From: Mixta sp. Marseille-Q2659
Lineage (GTDB): Bacteria > Pseudomonadota > Gammaproteobacteria > Enterobacterales > Enterobacteriaceae
DNA: 64,000 nucleotides
Direction: 5' to 3'
NCBI RefSeq assembly: GCF_940807255.1
Contig: NZ_CALNWY010000012.1
Coordinates: 61,522 to 125,521 of the forward strand
The position numbers and the translations under genes are program-made. Shown piece by piece: positions 56,129 to 64,000 of the stretch. Numbering within the stretch: position 1 is the stretch's first letter; each line of letters starts with the position of its first letter. The notes below the pieces were generated by a model. It did not search any database. It was given only the letters and a program-made list of their open reading frames with translations, and was not told the origin of the DNA.

Positions 56129-56338
56129 TCACGAACATTGCTGTCTATCGAACTCCCTCTTAGCTTCACTGTGAAGTTTATCGATATAGATCTTTGAATA
56201 GCCAAGCTGACTGGCGATCTCTGCGTGTGTGTGTCCAGAGAGCTTTAGCTGAAGGATACGGGTAATAAGCTGTTCCTTGTTATGGGAGTGGTCACGTAGT
56301 CGGGTGAAAAGATCTGACTGTTCAGGGGTGATGTTCAT
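56129..56338 (-). CDS. 69-aa HTH DNA-binding protein
   Basis: Residues ~20-60 (NKEQLITRILQLKLSGHTHAEIASQLGYSKIYIDKLHSEAKRE) form an HTH like those of resolvases and sigma-like regulators (AEIASQLGYSKIYIDKL). No other domain. Probably a regulator of the element. It lies downstream of the replication-type gene. Confidence 0.65.
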   Translation of the reverse strand: MNITPEQSDLFTRLRDHSHNKEQLITRILQLKLSGHTHAEIASQLGYSKIYIDKLHSEAKREFDRQQCS

Positions 56339-56495
56339 TGTGTTGTGTTCCTTATTGTAAATTACTGAACAGAGCCATAGAAATTCTGTTCAGTATGATG
56401 TTTAAGCTATGAACTTACTGTGTGTTTCTGACAGGTCAACAAGTTGGACGTGTTCGTTACTGCCATCACGAGAGGTTCATCGTGTTAATTCCTGC

Positions 56496-57290
56496 TTAGT
56501 AATTGGGATTACTCATATAAGAATTAGATTTGCTGAAACGCTTTGGTTTCTTCAGAGCAGTGACCCTGTTCGGGCTGCTGAGGAATAAATCACGGAAGCG
56601 TGTTTTAGGGTCATCGTCCAGACCTATTGGAGTAGAATACGGCTCATCATCATCATCAATGAGATCGTCTTCATCATCGAAGTCATCTTGAGCAGGGGCG
56701 AGAGGCATACTGGCGTATGTCTTTGTCACCAGTTCTTCTCTATTTAAAGAGTTCTCTTCAGAGATTCCTTCATCAAGATTAAGATCGCTAACGCTCTTAT
56801 CACAATGGATTCTGGTCTCATTCAATCCCATGTTTACCTGTGATAGCGAAGCGTCCTGGTTTTGCCTTTGACCTTCTTCTTCTAAACTGATCTTATTCTT
56901 ATTATTATCTCTATTCTTATAGGAGGTCATTTTGACCTGTCTGGATGGTGCAATTTGACCTGTCTGGACGGTGCAATTTGACCTGATTGATGGGTCATTT
57001 TGACCTGTCCACTTATTGACAGTCACGAGATTGGTTTTGTTAAACCTGCGATTCTTCGAGATGAATCCAGCCTTCTCAAGAGCAGATGTTGATCTTTTGA
57101 CAGAGGATTCAGATACACCGAGGGATTCAGCAATCTTTGCGTTTGAAGGGAAAACTTGGACGCCTGCTTCCTGATAACTAAGAAGTGTCAGGTAAACCAT
57201 TTTATCATTCAGATTGAATCGCGGATCAGACAATATATCGTGATAGGCTTTTACGAAAGTACGTGGTTGATGATTTGATGCTTCATACAT
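56496..57290 (-). CDS. Winged-helix replication-initiator-like protein
   Basis: A 264-aa protein. Residues 1-95 form a winged helix typical of phage/plasmid replication proteins (HDILSDPRFNLNDKMVYLTLLSY ... IAESLGVSESSVKRSTSALEKAGFI). The C-terminal part is acidic (DDFDDEDDLIDDDDE) and then basic. Directly upstream lies a nested inverted repeat that could be its binding site. Function inferred from domain type and position. Confidence 0.7.
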   Translation of the reverse strand: MYEASNHQPRTFVKAYHDILSDPRFNLNDKMVYLTLLSYQEAGVQVFPSNAKIAESLGVSESSVKRSTSALEKAGFISKNRRFNKTNLVTVNKWTGQNDPSIRSNCTVQTGQIAPSRQVKMTSYKNRDNNKNKISLEEEGQRQNQDASLSQVNMGLNETRIHCDKSVSDLNLDEGISEENSLNREELVTKTYASMPLAPAQDDFDDEDDLIDDDDEPYSTPIGLDDDPKTRFRDLFLSSPNRVTALKKPKRFSKSNSYMSNPNY

Positions 57291-57644
57291 TAAAACCTCA
57301 ATTGTGATAGTTGGTTGCGGGATAGTAGAGCTACTGTCAAACGGACAATAAAAAACTCTTCAATGTCACCTTGTTAAAAAGAATTGTCCCTACGAGAAAC
57401 CGTTAGCCATGTATGAGAGCTAACAATGGTTTTACGACCCGCATCAACTTGCAGGGACAATCAAAGTAATCTGTCAGGTGACATTGAAGAGTTTGTTCGA
57501 GAGGTATTCATACATGATTGGTACGCGATGAGTGCGGGTTATTCATCGGGTATAATTTATGTTAACATTTATGTAACATTTGTCAACCTTTTGTTTGCAT
57601 TTAAAGCCAGATATGATTCCAATAAAAGACAACATACATATGTT
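57291..57644. other. Non-coding region upstream of the replication-type gene
   Basis: 354 bp, mostly filled by the nested inverted repeat 57353-57494 and an AT-rich segment after it. A 95-aa plus-strand frame over the repeat is not supported. Confidence 0.5.
57353..57494. repeat. 142-bp three-tier nested inverted repeat
   Basis: Outer perfect 19-bp arms AAACTCTTCAATGTCACCT (57353-57371) / AGGTGACATTGAAGAGTTT (57476-57494); middle 9-bp arms ATTGTCCCT (57383-57391) / AGGGACAAT (57453-57461); inner arms AAACCGTTAGC (57397-57407) / GCTAACAATGGTTT (57419-57432, bulged). All three are centred on the same point, so the region can fold into one long hairpin or cruciform. Confidence 0.9.
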
Positions 57645-58076
57645 TTAGACCCGCTCAAACGTGGTTTTACATACACGGCAATTCCAGTTAGGCTTTTCAA
57701 TACCCTGCCCTAAACCCACATACTGATGCTCACGAGCAAGTAAATGAATCTTCTTGCCATCGTTTTCCCAACATTTTGGGCAAAAGGCCGTATCATCGCC
57801 ATCTTTCCAGTACACACCAGATTTAAAGACAAAGGTCTCGTTGTCTTTGAGCTTTTCTTCAAGAGCTTTGTTCTTTTGCTCCGCATCAAATACAAGTGCC
57901 TGAAGAGAGACCACTTCCATCTTCACGCTCGCCAGTTCAGTCATCAAGTTCGCTAACTCAAGTTTGAGGGTAGCTTTATCAAGTTCAGGACTGTTGTCAG
58001 AAAGTTTTTTAGTGATATTTAATGCTTTATCAATGATGCCAACGGCGGTTGCTGCACTGGCTAATGTGATACCCAT
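57645..58076 (-). CDS. 143-aa coiled-coil and zinc-ribbon protein
   Basis: N-terminal hydrophobic/helical part (GITLASAATAVGIIDKALNI), a coiled coil (ELANLMTELASVKMEVVSLQALV) and a C-terminal four-cysteine zinc ribbon (FCPKCWENDGKKIHL ... WNCRVCKTTF). ATG 58076 has GAGG 7 bp upstream. Proteins of this layout occur on many enterobacterial islands; the role is unknown. Confidence 0.75.
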   Translation of the reverse strand: MGITLASAATAVGIIDKALNITKKLSDNSPELDKATLKLELANLMTELASVKMEVVSLQALVFDAEQKNKALEEKLKDNETFVFKSGVYWKDGDDTAFCPKCWENDGKKIHLLAREHQYVGLGQGIEKPNWNCRVCKTTFERV

Positions 58077-58309
58077 CCCTAACCTCATTCACGATAAACG
58101 TATGTTTATTTTAAAATCCATTAGTAGGATGCACAATATGTGAATCAGGAGAATCTACAGTATCTCGAAAGAGATGGTAAAAAGGGGCCTTTTTTTTGTC
58201 ACGGAGAAAAGTCGGAAAAGTGTAATGATTAGAATGAGTTACAGAATAATTTCGAGGATTTCGTGGGGGTATTTTAAGACATAGTTACTATCACAAAGGA
58301 GGCTGGACT

Positions 58310-58570
58310 GTGGTGAGCTTGGTCAGGAAGAAAGGTAATACATCAACGGGTATTCTGATGCTTCAGAAGTATGGTGACCGGTATCGGATCAGGTGTACAC
58401 CGGAGACACTGAAAAGAGCAACATCTGTAGAAGTGAAACCGGAGCATCGGCATCTGTTTGCTGGCAAGGACGGGATCTATAACTCACAGCTATTTGATGA
58501 CATAGAGACGGGTAAACAAGAATTATTGGACTTCGTCTATAGGGTGTGTGGGGTTCGCTGTACTTTTTAG
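58310..58570 (+). CDS. 86-aa protein of unknown function
   Basis: GTG start with AAAGGAGG 8 bp upstream. Basic N-terminus (SLVRKKGNTSTGIL), beta-rich middle (YGDRYRIRCTPETLKRA). No family recognised. It reads toward the right end of the element. Confidence 0.6.
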   Translation: MVSLVRKKGNTSTGILMLQKYGDRYRIRCTPETLKRATSVEVKPEHRHLFAGKDGIYNSQLFDDIETGKQELLDFVYRVCGVRCTF

Positions 58571-59152
58571 AGAGGAAAGACTGATCTGATCAGATTTCTT
58601 ATCACAGTTGATAGCAGGGAGAAGATATTGTGATAAGAAGCAACTTGCTTCGCTGTCTCAGTTGCTCAGGTGGCTCGCTTACTCGCCACAACTGTGAAGG
58701 TGCTTCTGTACAGAATACTGTAGAGAAGATCTGTTAAGAGAGAACTGTTAACTGAAAACCCATAAGAACAAGCATACAATGTTGTCAATACGGTTTCAAA
58801 TGAGAAATTTTTATCGTTACCATGAGAAAAACTAATCACCAGTATCTATGGGGTCTACAGGGAGTCTTTATGAGTATTTTTTATCTTAACGATAAAGAAA
58901 TTAAATTGCATAGCCTTAGCCCTTAGTCATAGCCCTTAGTCACAGCCCTTAGTCACAGCCCTTAGCCCTTAGACAGTCTGTGTATTCTGCTAAAACGCTC
59001 TGTGGTCGATTCTAAGGCTTTTCTGTATATAACCATACAGACACACTAACTTAAGGATAAAACCGCTCAGAAGGCTTCCTGTGAGGTCTTTTTTAGGTGT
59101 GTGTAGAGAATTCTTAGATGCTGTTACAGGTGGGCTGTATCATTAGAGGGTT
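58571..59152. other. Right-end non-coding region with repeats
   Basis: 582 bp without a supported gene. It holds an 11-bp inverted repeat TTCTTATCACA / TGTGATAAGAA (58596-58606, 58629-58639), the tandem repeats at 58918-58965 and the right att arm. A 17-codon ATG frame at 58870, with GGAG upstream, runs into the tandem repeats. Confidence 0.5.
58918..58965 (+). repeat. 13-bp tandem repeat array (3.7 copies)
   Basis: AGCCCTTAGTCAT, AGCCCTTAGTCAC, AGCCCTTAGTCAC, AGCCCTTAG, with further partial copies on both sides. Iteron-like spacing. It is about 190 bp from the right junction. Confidence 0.9.
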
Positions 59153-59499
59153 GTGATCCTCGACAGCCGCCCGGTACATGCCTCCCGTTCCACCAGCGTC
59201 GCTACGCGGGACGCCCAGTCAAAAAAACCGAAGGTGCCGCCGCACGCCATTATGACCGCCAGCGATCCAATGGTGCGCTTTATCGGCAGTGATTCGCCGC
59301 AGGAAAATCAGCAGTGGTTTAACGACTGGCTGGCTACCCTGCCCGGCTGGCAGGCACAGGGCACGCCCGGCTGTTTATTCATACGCCCGACATTGGCGAG
59401 GTGCTGGATCTGGTGCAAACGCTGTGGCCACGTCTGCAACAGGCGCTGCCGCAGGTGGGCACCGCGCCGGACTGGCCGCAGCAGGCCGCGCTGTTTTAA
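59153..59499 (+). pseudogene. yecE: yecE 3' part, also frameshifted
   Basis: Continues yecE from VILDSRPVHASRSTS to the C-terminus. The frame breaks at about 59369-59372: restoring one C (CCCGGC-C-TGTTT) gives PGLFIHTPDIGEVLDLVQTL and an end WPQQAALF at 59499, as in E. coli YecE. So the gene is interrupted by the element and, separately, carries a one-base deletion or sequencing error. It begins with the right crossover repeat GTGATCCT. Confidence 0.88.
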
Positions 59500-59599
59500 G
59501 GGATCGGGGCTGACGCAGCACAGGGAAACACGCGCTGGCCGCCACAAAAGATGCAGCCTGCCGCGCTTTCTGCCAAAATACCGCCTTTTCCGTAGTTGA

Positions 59600-61320
<1,721 letters not shown>

Positions 61321-61468
61321 TTTTTCAGGGCATCGTGATGATGCCCTGTTCTTTAACGGCGCGACAGCGCCTGCCCCGCCAGTAAAGCCGTCATAATGCG
61401 CTCCGTTCCGAGATAAGCAGAGTTGCATAACGAACGCTAAACTTAACGCAGCGACGGCAGGAGGAGCA

Positions 61469-61918
61469 ATGAGAGAGTTTGATTACCAACAGGATTTTAA
61501 CAGCATCGATTTTCGCCAGCACCCGGAGCTGTACCAGGTAGGCCGTGGCGAACAGGGCGTCTTGCTTGTCGAGCCTTATAAATCGGAAATCTTACCGCAC
61601 TGGCGATTTCGTACCCCGGCGATTGCACGCGAATCAGCAGAAAAAATAATGGAACTGTTTGAGGCTTACCGGCAACAGGATGACTTTGTCGGGATGGATA
61701 TGGCGCGCAAATTTATCCAGATGGGCTTTACCCGCGCGCGACGCTATGCCAACCATCCCGGCGGCAAAAAGTATGACGCGCAGCGGCAGGTGCTGCCGCA
61801 ACAGCTGGATCAGGAAAAGGTGGAGTCGGCGACCATTTTTAAAGCTTACTGGGATAAGATCCGTGCCGATGAAGATTATCTGCAGCGTAAAAAAGCCCAT
61901 CAGCAGCGCTACGGCTAG
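61469..61918 (+). CDS. DUF4385 protein
   Basis: A 149-aa protein typical of DUF4385: FDYQQDFNSIDFRQHPELYQVGRGEQGVLLVEPYKSEILPHWRF and FIQMGFTRARRYANHPGGKKY. GGAGGAG RBS upstream. Function unknown; the basic arginine-rich part suggests nucleic-acid binding, which is only a guess. Stands alone. Confidence 0.85.
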   Translation: MREFDYQQDFNSIDFRQHPELYQVGRGEQGVLLVEPYKSEILPHWRFRTPAIARESAEKIMELFEAYRQQDDFVGMDMARKFIQMGFTRARRYANHPGGKKYDAQRQVLPQQLDQEKVESATIFKAYWDKIRADEDYLQRKKAHQQRYG

Positions 61919-62015
61919 CCCAATTCGCGCTTTTCCCACGGATCCTCAACCCAACCCACAGAAACCTGCCAGGCTTTAGCCATGATGTTTCAACCATAGC
62001 TAAAGGAGAGCCGGT

Positions 62016-63113
62016 ATGAGTAAGTTTGTTTTTTCTTCCCCGCGTAAATATGTTCAGGGCGCTGGCGTGCTGGCGGAACTGGGGGACTATCTGAAAGAGT
62101 TGGGTGACAGCGCTTTTCTCATTGCTGACGACATTGTCTGGGGACTGGTTGGCGAGCAGGTGCAGACGACGCTGAAGCAGCATGATATTCAGCAGCGCTA
62201 TGAAAAATTTAATGGCGAAGCTTCCGGTAATGAAATTACTCGCTTAGCCAACGTCGCGCGGCAAAGCGGCTCCGCAGTGATTGTTGGTCTGGGCGGTGGC
62301 AAAACGCTGGATACCGCCAAGGCGGTCGCGGATGAACTACAGGCGCCGGTGGCGATCGTACCGACGGCCGCCTCGACCGATGCGCCCTGCAGCGCGCTCT
62401 CAGTGATCTACTCCGATAACGGCGTCTTTGAAAGCTACCGTTTTTACAGCAAGAATCCCGATCTGGTGCTGGTTGATACCTGGGTTTGCGCGCAGGCGCC
62501 GGTACGGTTGTTTGCCTCCGGTATCGCCGACGGGCTGGCAACCTATGTTGAGGCGCAGGCGGTGCTGCGTTCGCACGGTAAATCGATGGTTAATGGCGAT
62601 CCAACCATTGCCGGTATGGCGATCGCTCGCGCCTGTGAGGAAACGCTGCTGACCTGGGGCTACAGCGCCTGGACCGCCGTTGAGCAAAAACGGGTCACGC
62701 CAGCGGTTGAAGCGGTAGTGGAAGCCAATACGCTGCTCTCCGGCCTGGGCTTTGAAAACGCCGGGCTGGCGGGCGCGCACGCGATCCACAACGGCTTTAC
62801 CGCCATTGAAGGCGATATCCACCACCTGACGCACGGCGAAAAGGTGGCTTACGGCACGCTGACGCAGATGGTGCTGGAGCAGCGCCCTGATGAGGAGGTC
62901 GCCCGCTATATCCGCTTCTATCGGGCCATCAAAATGCCGACCACGCTGGCGGAAATGCATCTGGAAAATGAGAGCTGGGAAAACCTAGTAAAAATCGGCG
63001 CGCTGGCCAACAGCGAAGGCGACACGCTGAAAAACCTCAATCCGAACCTGACGCCAGAAGCGGTGGCGAATGCCATCCTGGCCGTTGATGCCTTTAGCAA
63101 AAGCGTGAAATAA
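62016..63113 (+). CDS. gldA: Glycerol dehydrogenase
   Basis: A 365-aa iron/zinc-type alcohol dehydrogenase family enzyme converting glycerol + NAD to dihydroxyacetone + NADH. The NAD-binding loop is GLGGGKTLDTAKA; metal ligands are the Asp in GIADGLATY and the His residues in AGAHAIHNG and HHLTHGEKVAYG. RBS AAAGGAG. Followed by a strong terminator. Confidence 0.95.
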   Translation: MSKFVFSSPRKYVQGAGVLAELGDYLKELGDSAFLIADDIVWGLVGEQVQTTLKQHDIQQRYEKFNGEASGNEITRLANVARQSGSAVIVGLGGGKTLDTAKAVADELQAPVAIVPTAASTDAPCSALSVIYSDNGVFESYRFYSKNPDLVLVDTWVCAQAPVRLFASGIADGLATYVEAQAVLRSHGKSMVNGDPTIAGMAIARACEETLLTWGYSAWTAVEQKRVTPAVEAVVEANTLLSGLGFENAGLAGAHAIHNGFTAIEGDIHHLTHGEKVAYGTLTQMVLEQRPDEEVARYIRFYRAIKMPTTLAEMHLENESWENLVKIGALANSEGDTLKNLNPNLTPEAVANAILAVDAFSKSVK

Positions 63114-63119
63114 AATCTG

Positions 63120-63143
63120 GGGCGCCGTTCGGCGCCCTTTTTT
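63120..63143 (+). terminator. Terminator of gldA
   Basis: GGGCGCC / GGCGCCC stem, loop GTTC, tail TTTTTT; 6 bp after the stop. Confidence 0.92.
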
Positions 63144-63149
63144 GTCGCC

Positions 63150-63887
63150 CTACTCCGGCTCGCTATCCCAGTATTCAAAACGGTAGGCGGTGCTGAGCTG
63201 GCGTTCAGTAGTTTCCTGTCCGGCCACTTCCGTTTCACGGGAATAGCTCAAGGTACAGTTGCCGGGCTTATCCCAGCTCTGGCATTCATCCAGCGTGGTC
63301 ACGGTGCCGTTGCTGGTGTTGTTAACCATACGCAAGCCCAGCTCGCGCTGTTGCTTATCATAGGTGTAAGTTTCCTGACTTTGCGGCGAGGTGCTGCCGA
63401 GCAGCAAGCCCTCTTTGCTCCAGCGATAGCGATATTCGCCGTTAGCCTGCGCATCCGAACCGCGTGAGACACTGCTACTCAGGCGCAGCTGTTTATCGTA
63501 ATCGTAAGTGGTTTCGGTAAAGCCTTTGTTACCCATCAGCATAAAGGTATCGCTGGCGCTGATGATATTGCCCTTTACGCCGACCATATAACTGATGATG
63601 CCCTGCTTCTTATTCACCTCCACCAGCGCATCTTCTTTTTTCACCTTTACGGAAATCTGGTATTCAGCCAGCCAGCCGTGGCTGACGCGCGAAATATGCT
63701 GCACCATCGCCAGCACAATATTTTGATCGTTTTTATCGTAGCTGATATCCGCCACGGTAAGCTGGCCGCAGCGGTCAAACAGCCCCAGCACGCGTTTCTG
63801 CGAATTGACGTTCTTACCAAACTCGCCCATCACGACCTGTTTGATTTGCCCTTTCGCCGTGCCGCCCAGCAGAATAACGCTGTTACT
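63150..63887 (-). CDS. YnfC-like (UPF0257) lipoprotein, 5' end missing
   Basis: The reading LLGGTAKGQIKQVVMGEFG ... RVLGLFDRCGQLTVADIS ... EYRYRWSKEGLLLGST ... CTLSYSRETEV resembles the UPF0257/YnfC lipoproteins. It enters a fold-back repeat at 63888, after which the minus-strand sequence is the reverse complement of the gene's own interior, so residues upstream of about 63887 are not real N-terminus. The signal peptide and lipobox are therefore not visible. Function of the family is unknown. Confidence 0.65.
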   Translation of the reverse strand, partial: SNSVILLGGTAKGQIKQVVMGEFGKNVNSQKRVLGLFDRCGQLTVADISYDKNDQNIVLAMVQHISRVSHGWLAEYQISVKVKKEDALVEVNKKQGIISYMVGVKGNIISASDTFMLMGNKGFTETTYDYDKQLRLSSSVSRGSDAQANGEYRYRWSKEGLLLGSTSPQSQETYTYDKQQRELGLRMVNNTSNGTVTTLDECQSWDKPGNCTLSYSRETEVAGQETTERQLSTAYRFEYWDSEPE

Positions 63888-64000
63888 CTGTTTGACCGCT
63901 GCGGCCAGCTTACCGTGGCGGATATCAGCTACGATAAAAACGATCAAAATATTGTGCTGGCGATGGTGCAGCATATTTCGCGCGTCAGCCACGGCTGGCT
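63670..64000. repeat. 113-bp perfect inverted repeat (fold-back) at the window edge
   Basis: 63670-63782 and 63888-64000 are exact reverse complements, with a 105-bp spacer, and the right arm is still matching at the last base. It lies within the YnfC-like gene. Confidence 0.95.

Larger units (their letters stand above)
47448..59160. mobile_element. 11.7-kb serine-recombinase element in yecE with lone tape-measure gene
   Basis: The left and right junctions share GTGATCCT (47448-47455, 59153-59160). Removing one copy and the 11,705 bp between restores the yecE reading frame exactly. Content: large serine recombinase next to the left end; GNAT plus partner; tape-measure protein with three short upstream genes; a small-protein gene; a small resolvase; an HTH protein; a winged-helix replication-type protein; a zinc-ribbon protein; nested inverted repeats and tandem repeats. 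No capsid, terminase or lysis gene is recognisable. Lower GC and AG-rich codons unlike the flanks. It could be a phage satellite, a phage-plasmid derivative or a decayed prophage. Confidence 0.9.

Noticed and set aside
57426..57713. 95-aa plus-strand ORF over the nested inverted repeat
   Set aside because: Its sequence is explained by the repeat arms, it lacks an RBS and it overlaps the 3' end of the zinc-ribbon gene.
58918..58965. CRISPR array
   Set aside because: Repeats are 13 bp and directly tandem with no spacers; no cas genes nearby.
63888..63992. N-terminal extension of the YnfC-like ORF
   Set aside because: The sequence is the reverse complement of the gene's own interior (fold-back), so the encoded residues are an artefact of the repeat.

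Overview
The window is chromosomal DNA of a gamma-proteobacterium of the order Enterobacterales, most likely family Erwiniaceae (Pantoea/Mixta-like). The backbone keeps the E. coli gene order yebY-yebZ-yobA-holE-exoX-ptrB-yebE-yebG-purT-eda-zwf-hexR-pykA-lpxM-mepM-znuACB-ruvBAC-yebC-nudB-aspS-yecD-yecE-cmoAB. It has a dfoJACS-type desferrioxamine cluster between pykA and lpxM, and eda lacks its usual partner edd. The genus is inferred from gene content only.

Layout. 1-8.2 kb: accessory-rich stretch with yeaR-yoaG (nitrate/NO-linked family), a BLUF-EAL photoreceptor, an SDR, and a GlxA-type regulator cut by an intact IS1. 8.15-19.5 kb: conserved core, with the sRNA SdsR, copper-type genes yebZ/yobA, holE, exoX, ptrB, the SOS gene yebG (LexA box), purT (PurR box), eda, zwf and hexR. 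19.82-26.40 kb: a 6.6-kb integrative element in the 5' end of pykA, bounded by a 35-bp perfect repeat. It encodes a tyrosine integrase, two BRO-N antirepressor-like proteins and a stand-alone reverse transcriptase of the defence type, and it carries a near-perfect T7-family phage promoter. 26.4-46.8 kb: pykA, the Fur-box-preceded dfoJACS operon, lpxM, znuA-mepM and znuCB around a Zur-like site, ruvBAC, yebC, nudB, aspS, yecD. 47.45-59.15 kb: an 11.7-kb element that splits yecE at an 8-bp repeat. It encodes a large serine recombinase, a GNAT protein with a small upstream partner, a lone tape-measure protein with short upstream genes, a small resolvase, a replication-type winged-helix protein, nested inverted repeats and iteron-like tandem repeats. 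59.15-64 kb: the rest of yecE, then cmoA, cmoB, a DUF4385 gene, gldA and a YnfC-like lipoprotein gene that ends in a 113-bp fold-back repeat at the window edge.

How the genes work together. zwf, eda, hexR and pykA form the central-carbon block that HexR controls in related bacteria. dfoJACS would make and export a cadaverine-based hydroxamate siderophore under iron control, and znuACB imports zinc. The two mobile elements are the novel part. The pykA element looks like a satellite, relic or defence island tied to T7-type phages: phage RNA polymerase would be expected to switch on its minus strand, and integration replaces the pykA promoter. The yecE element looks like a phage-satellite or phage-plasmid derivative that keeps a tail-length gene but no other recognisable virion gene.

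Quality note: yobA, yebE, ruvC (twice) and yecE all show small frame-breaking indels, and the right edge shows a fold-back, so some breaks may be sequencing or assembly errors rather than true pseudogenes.
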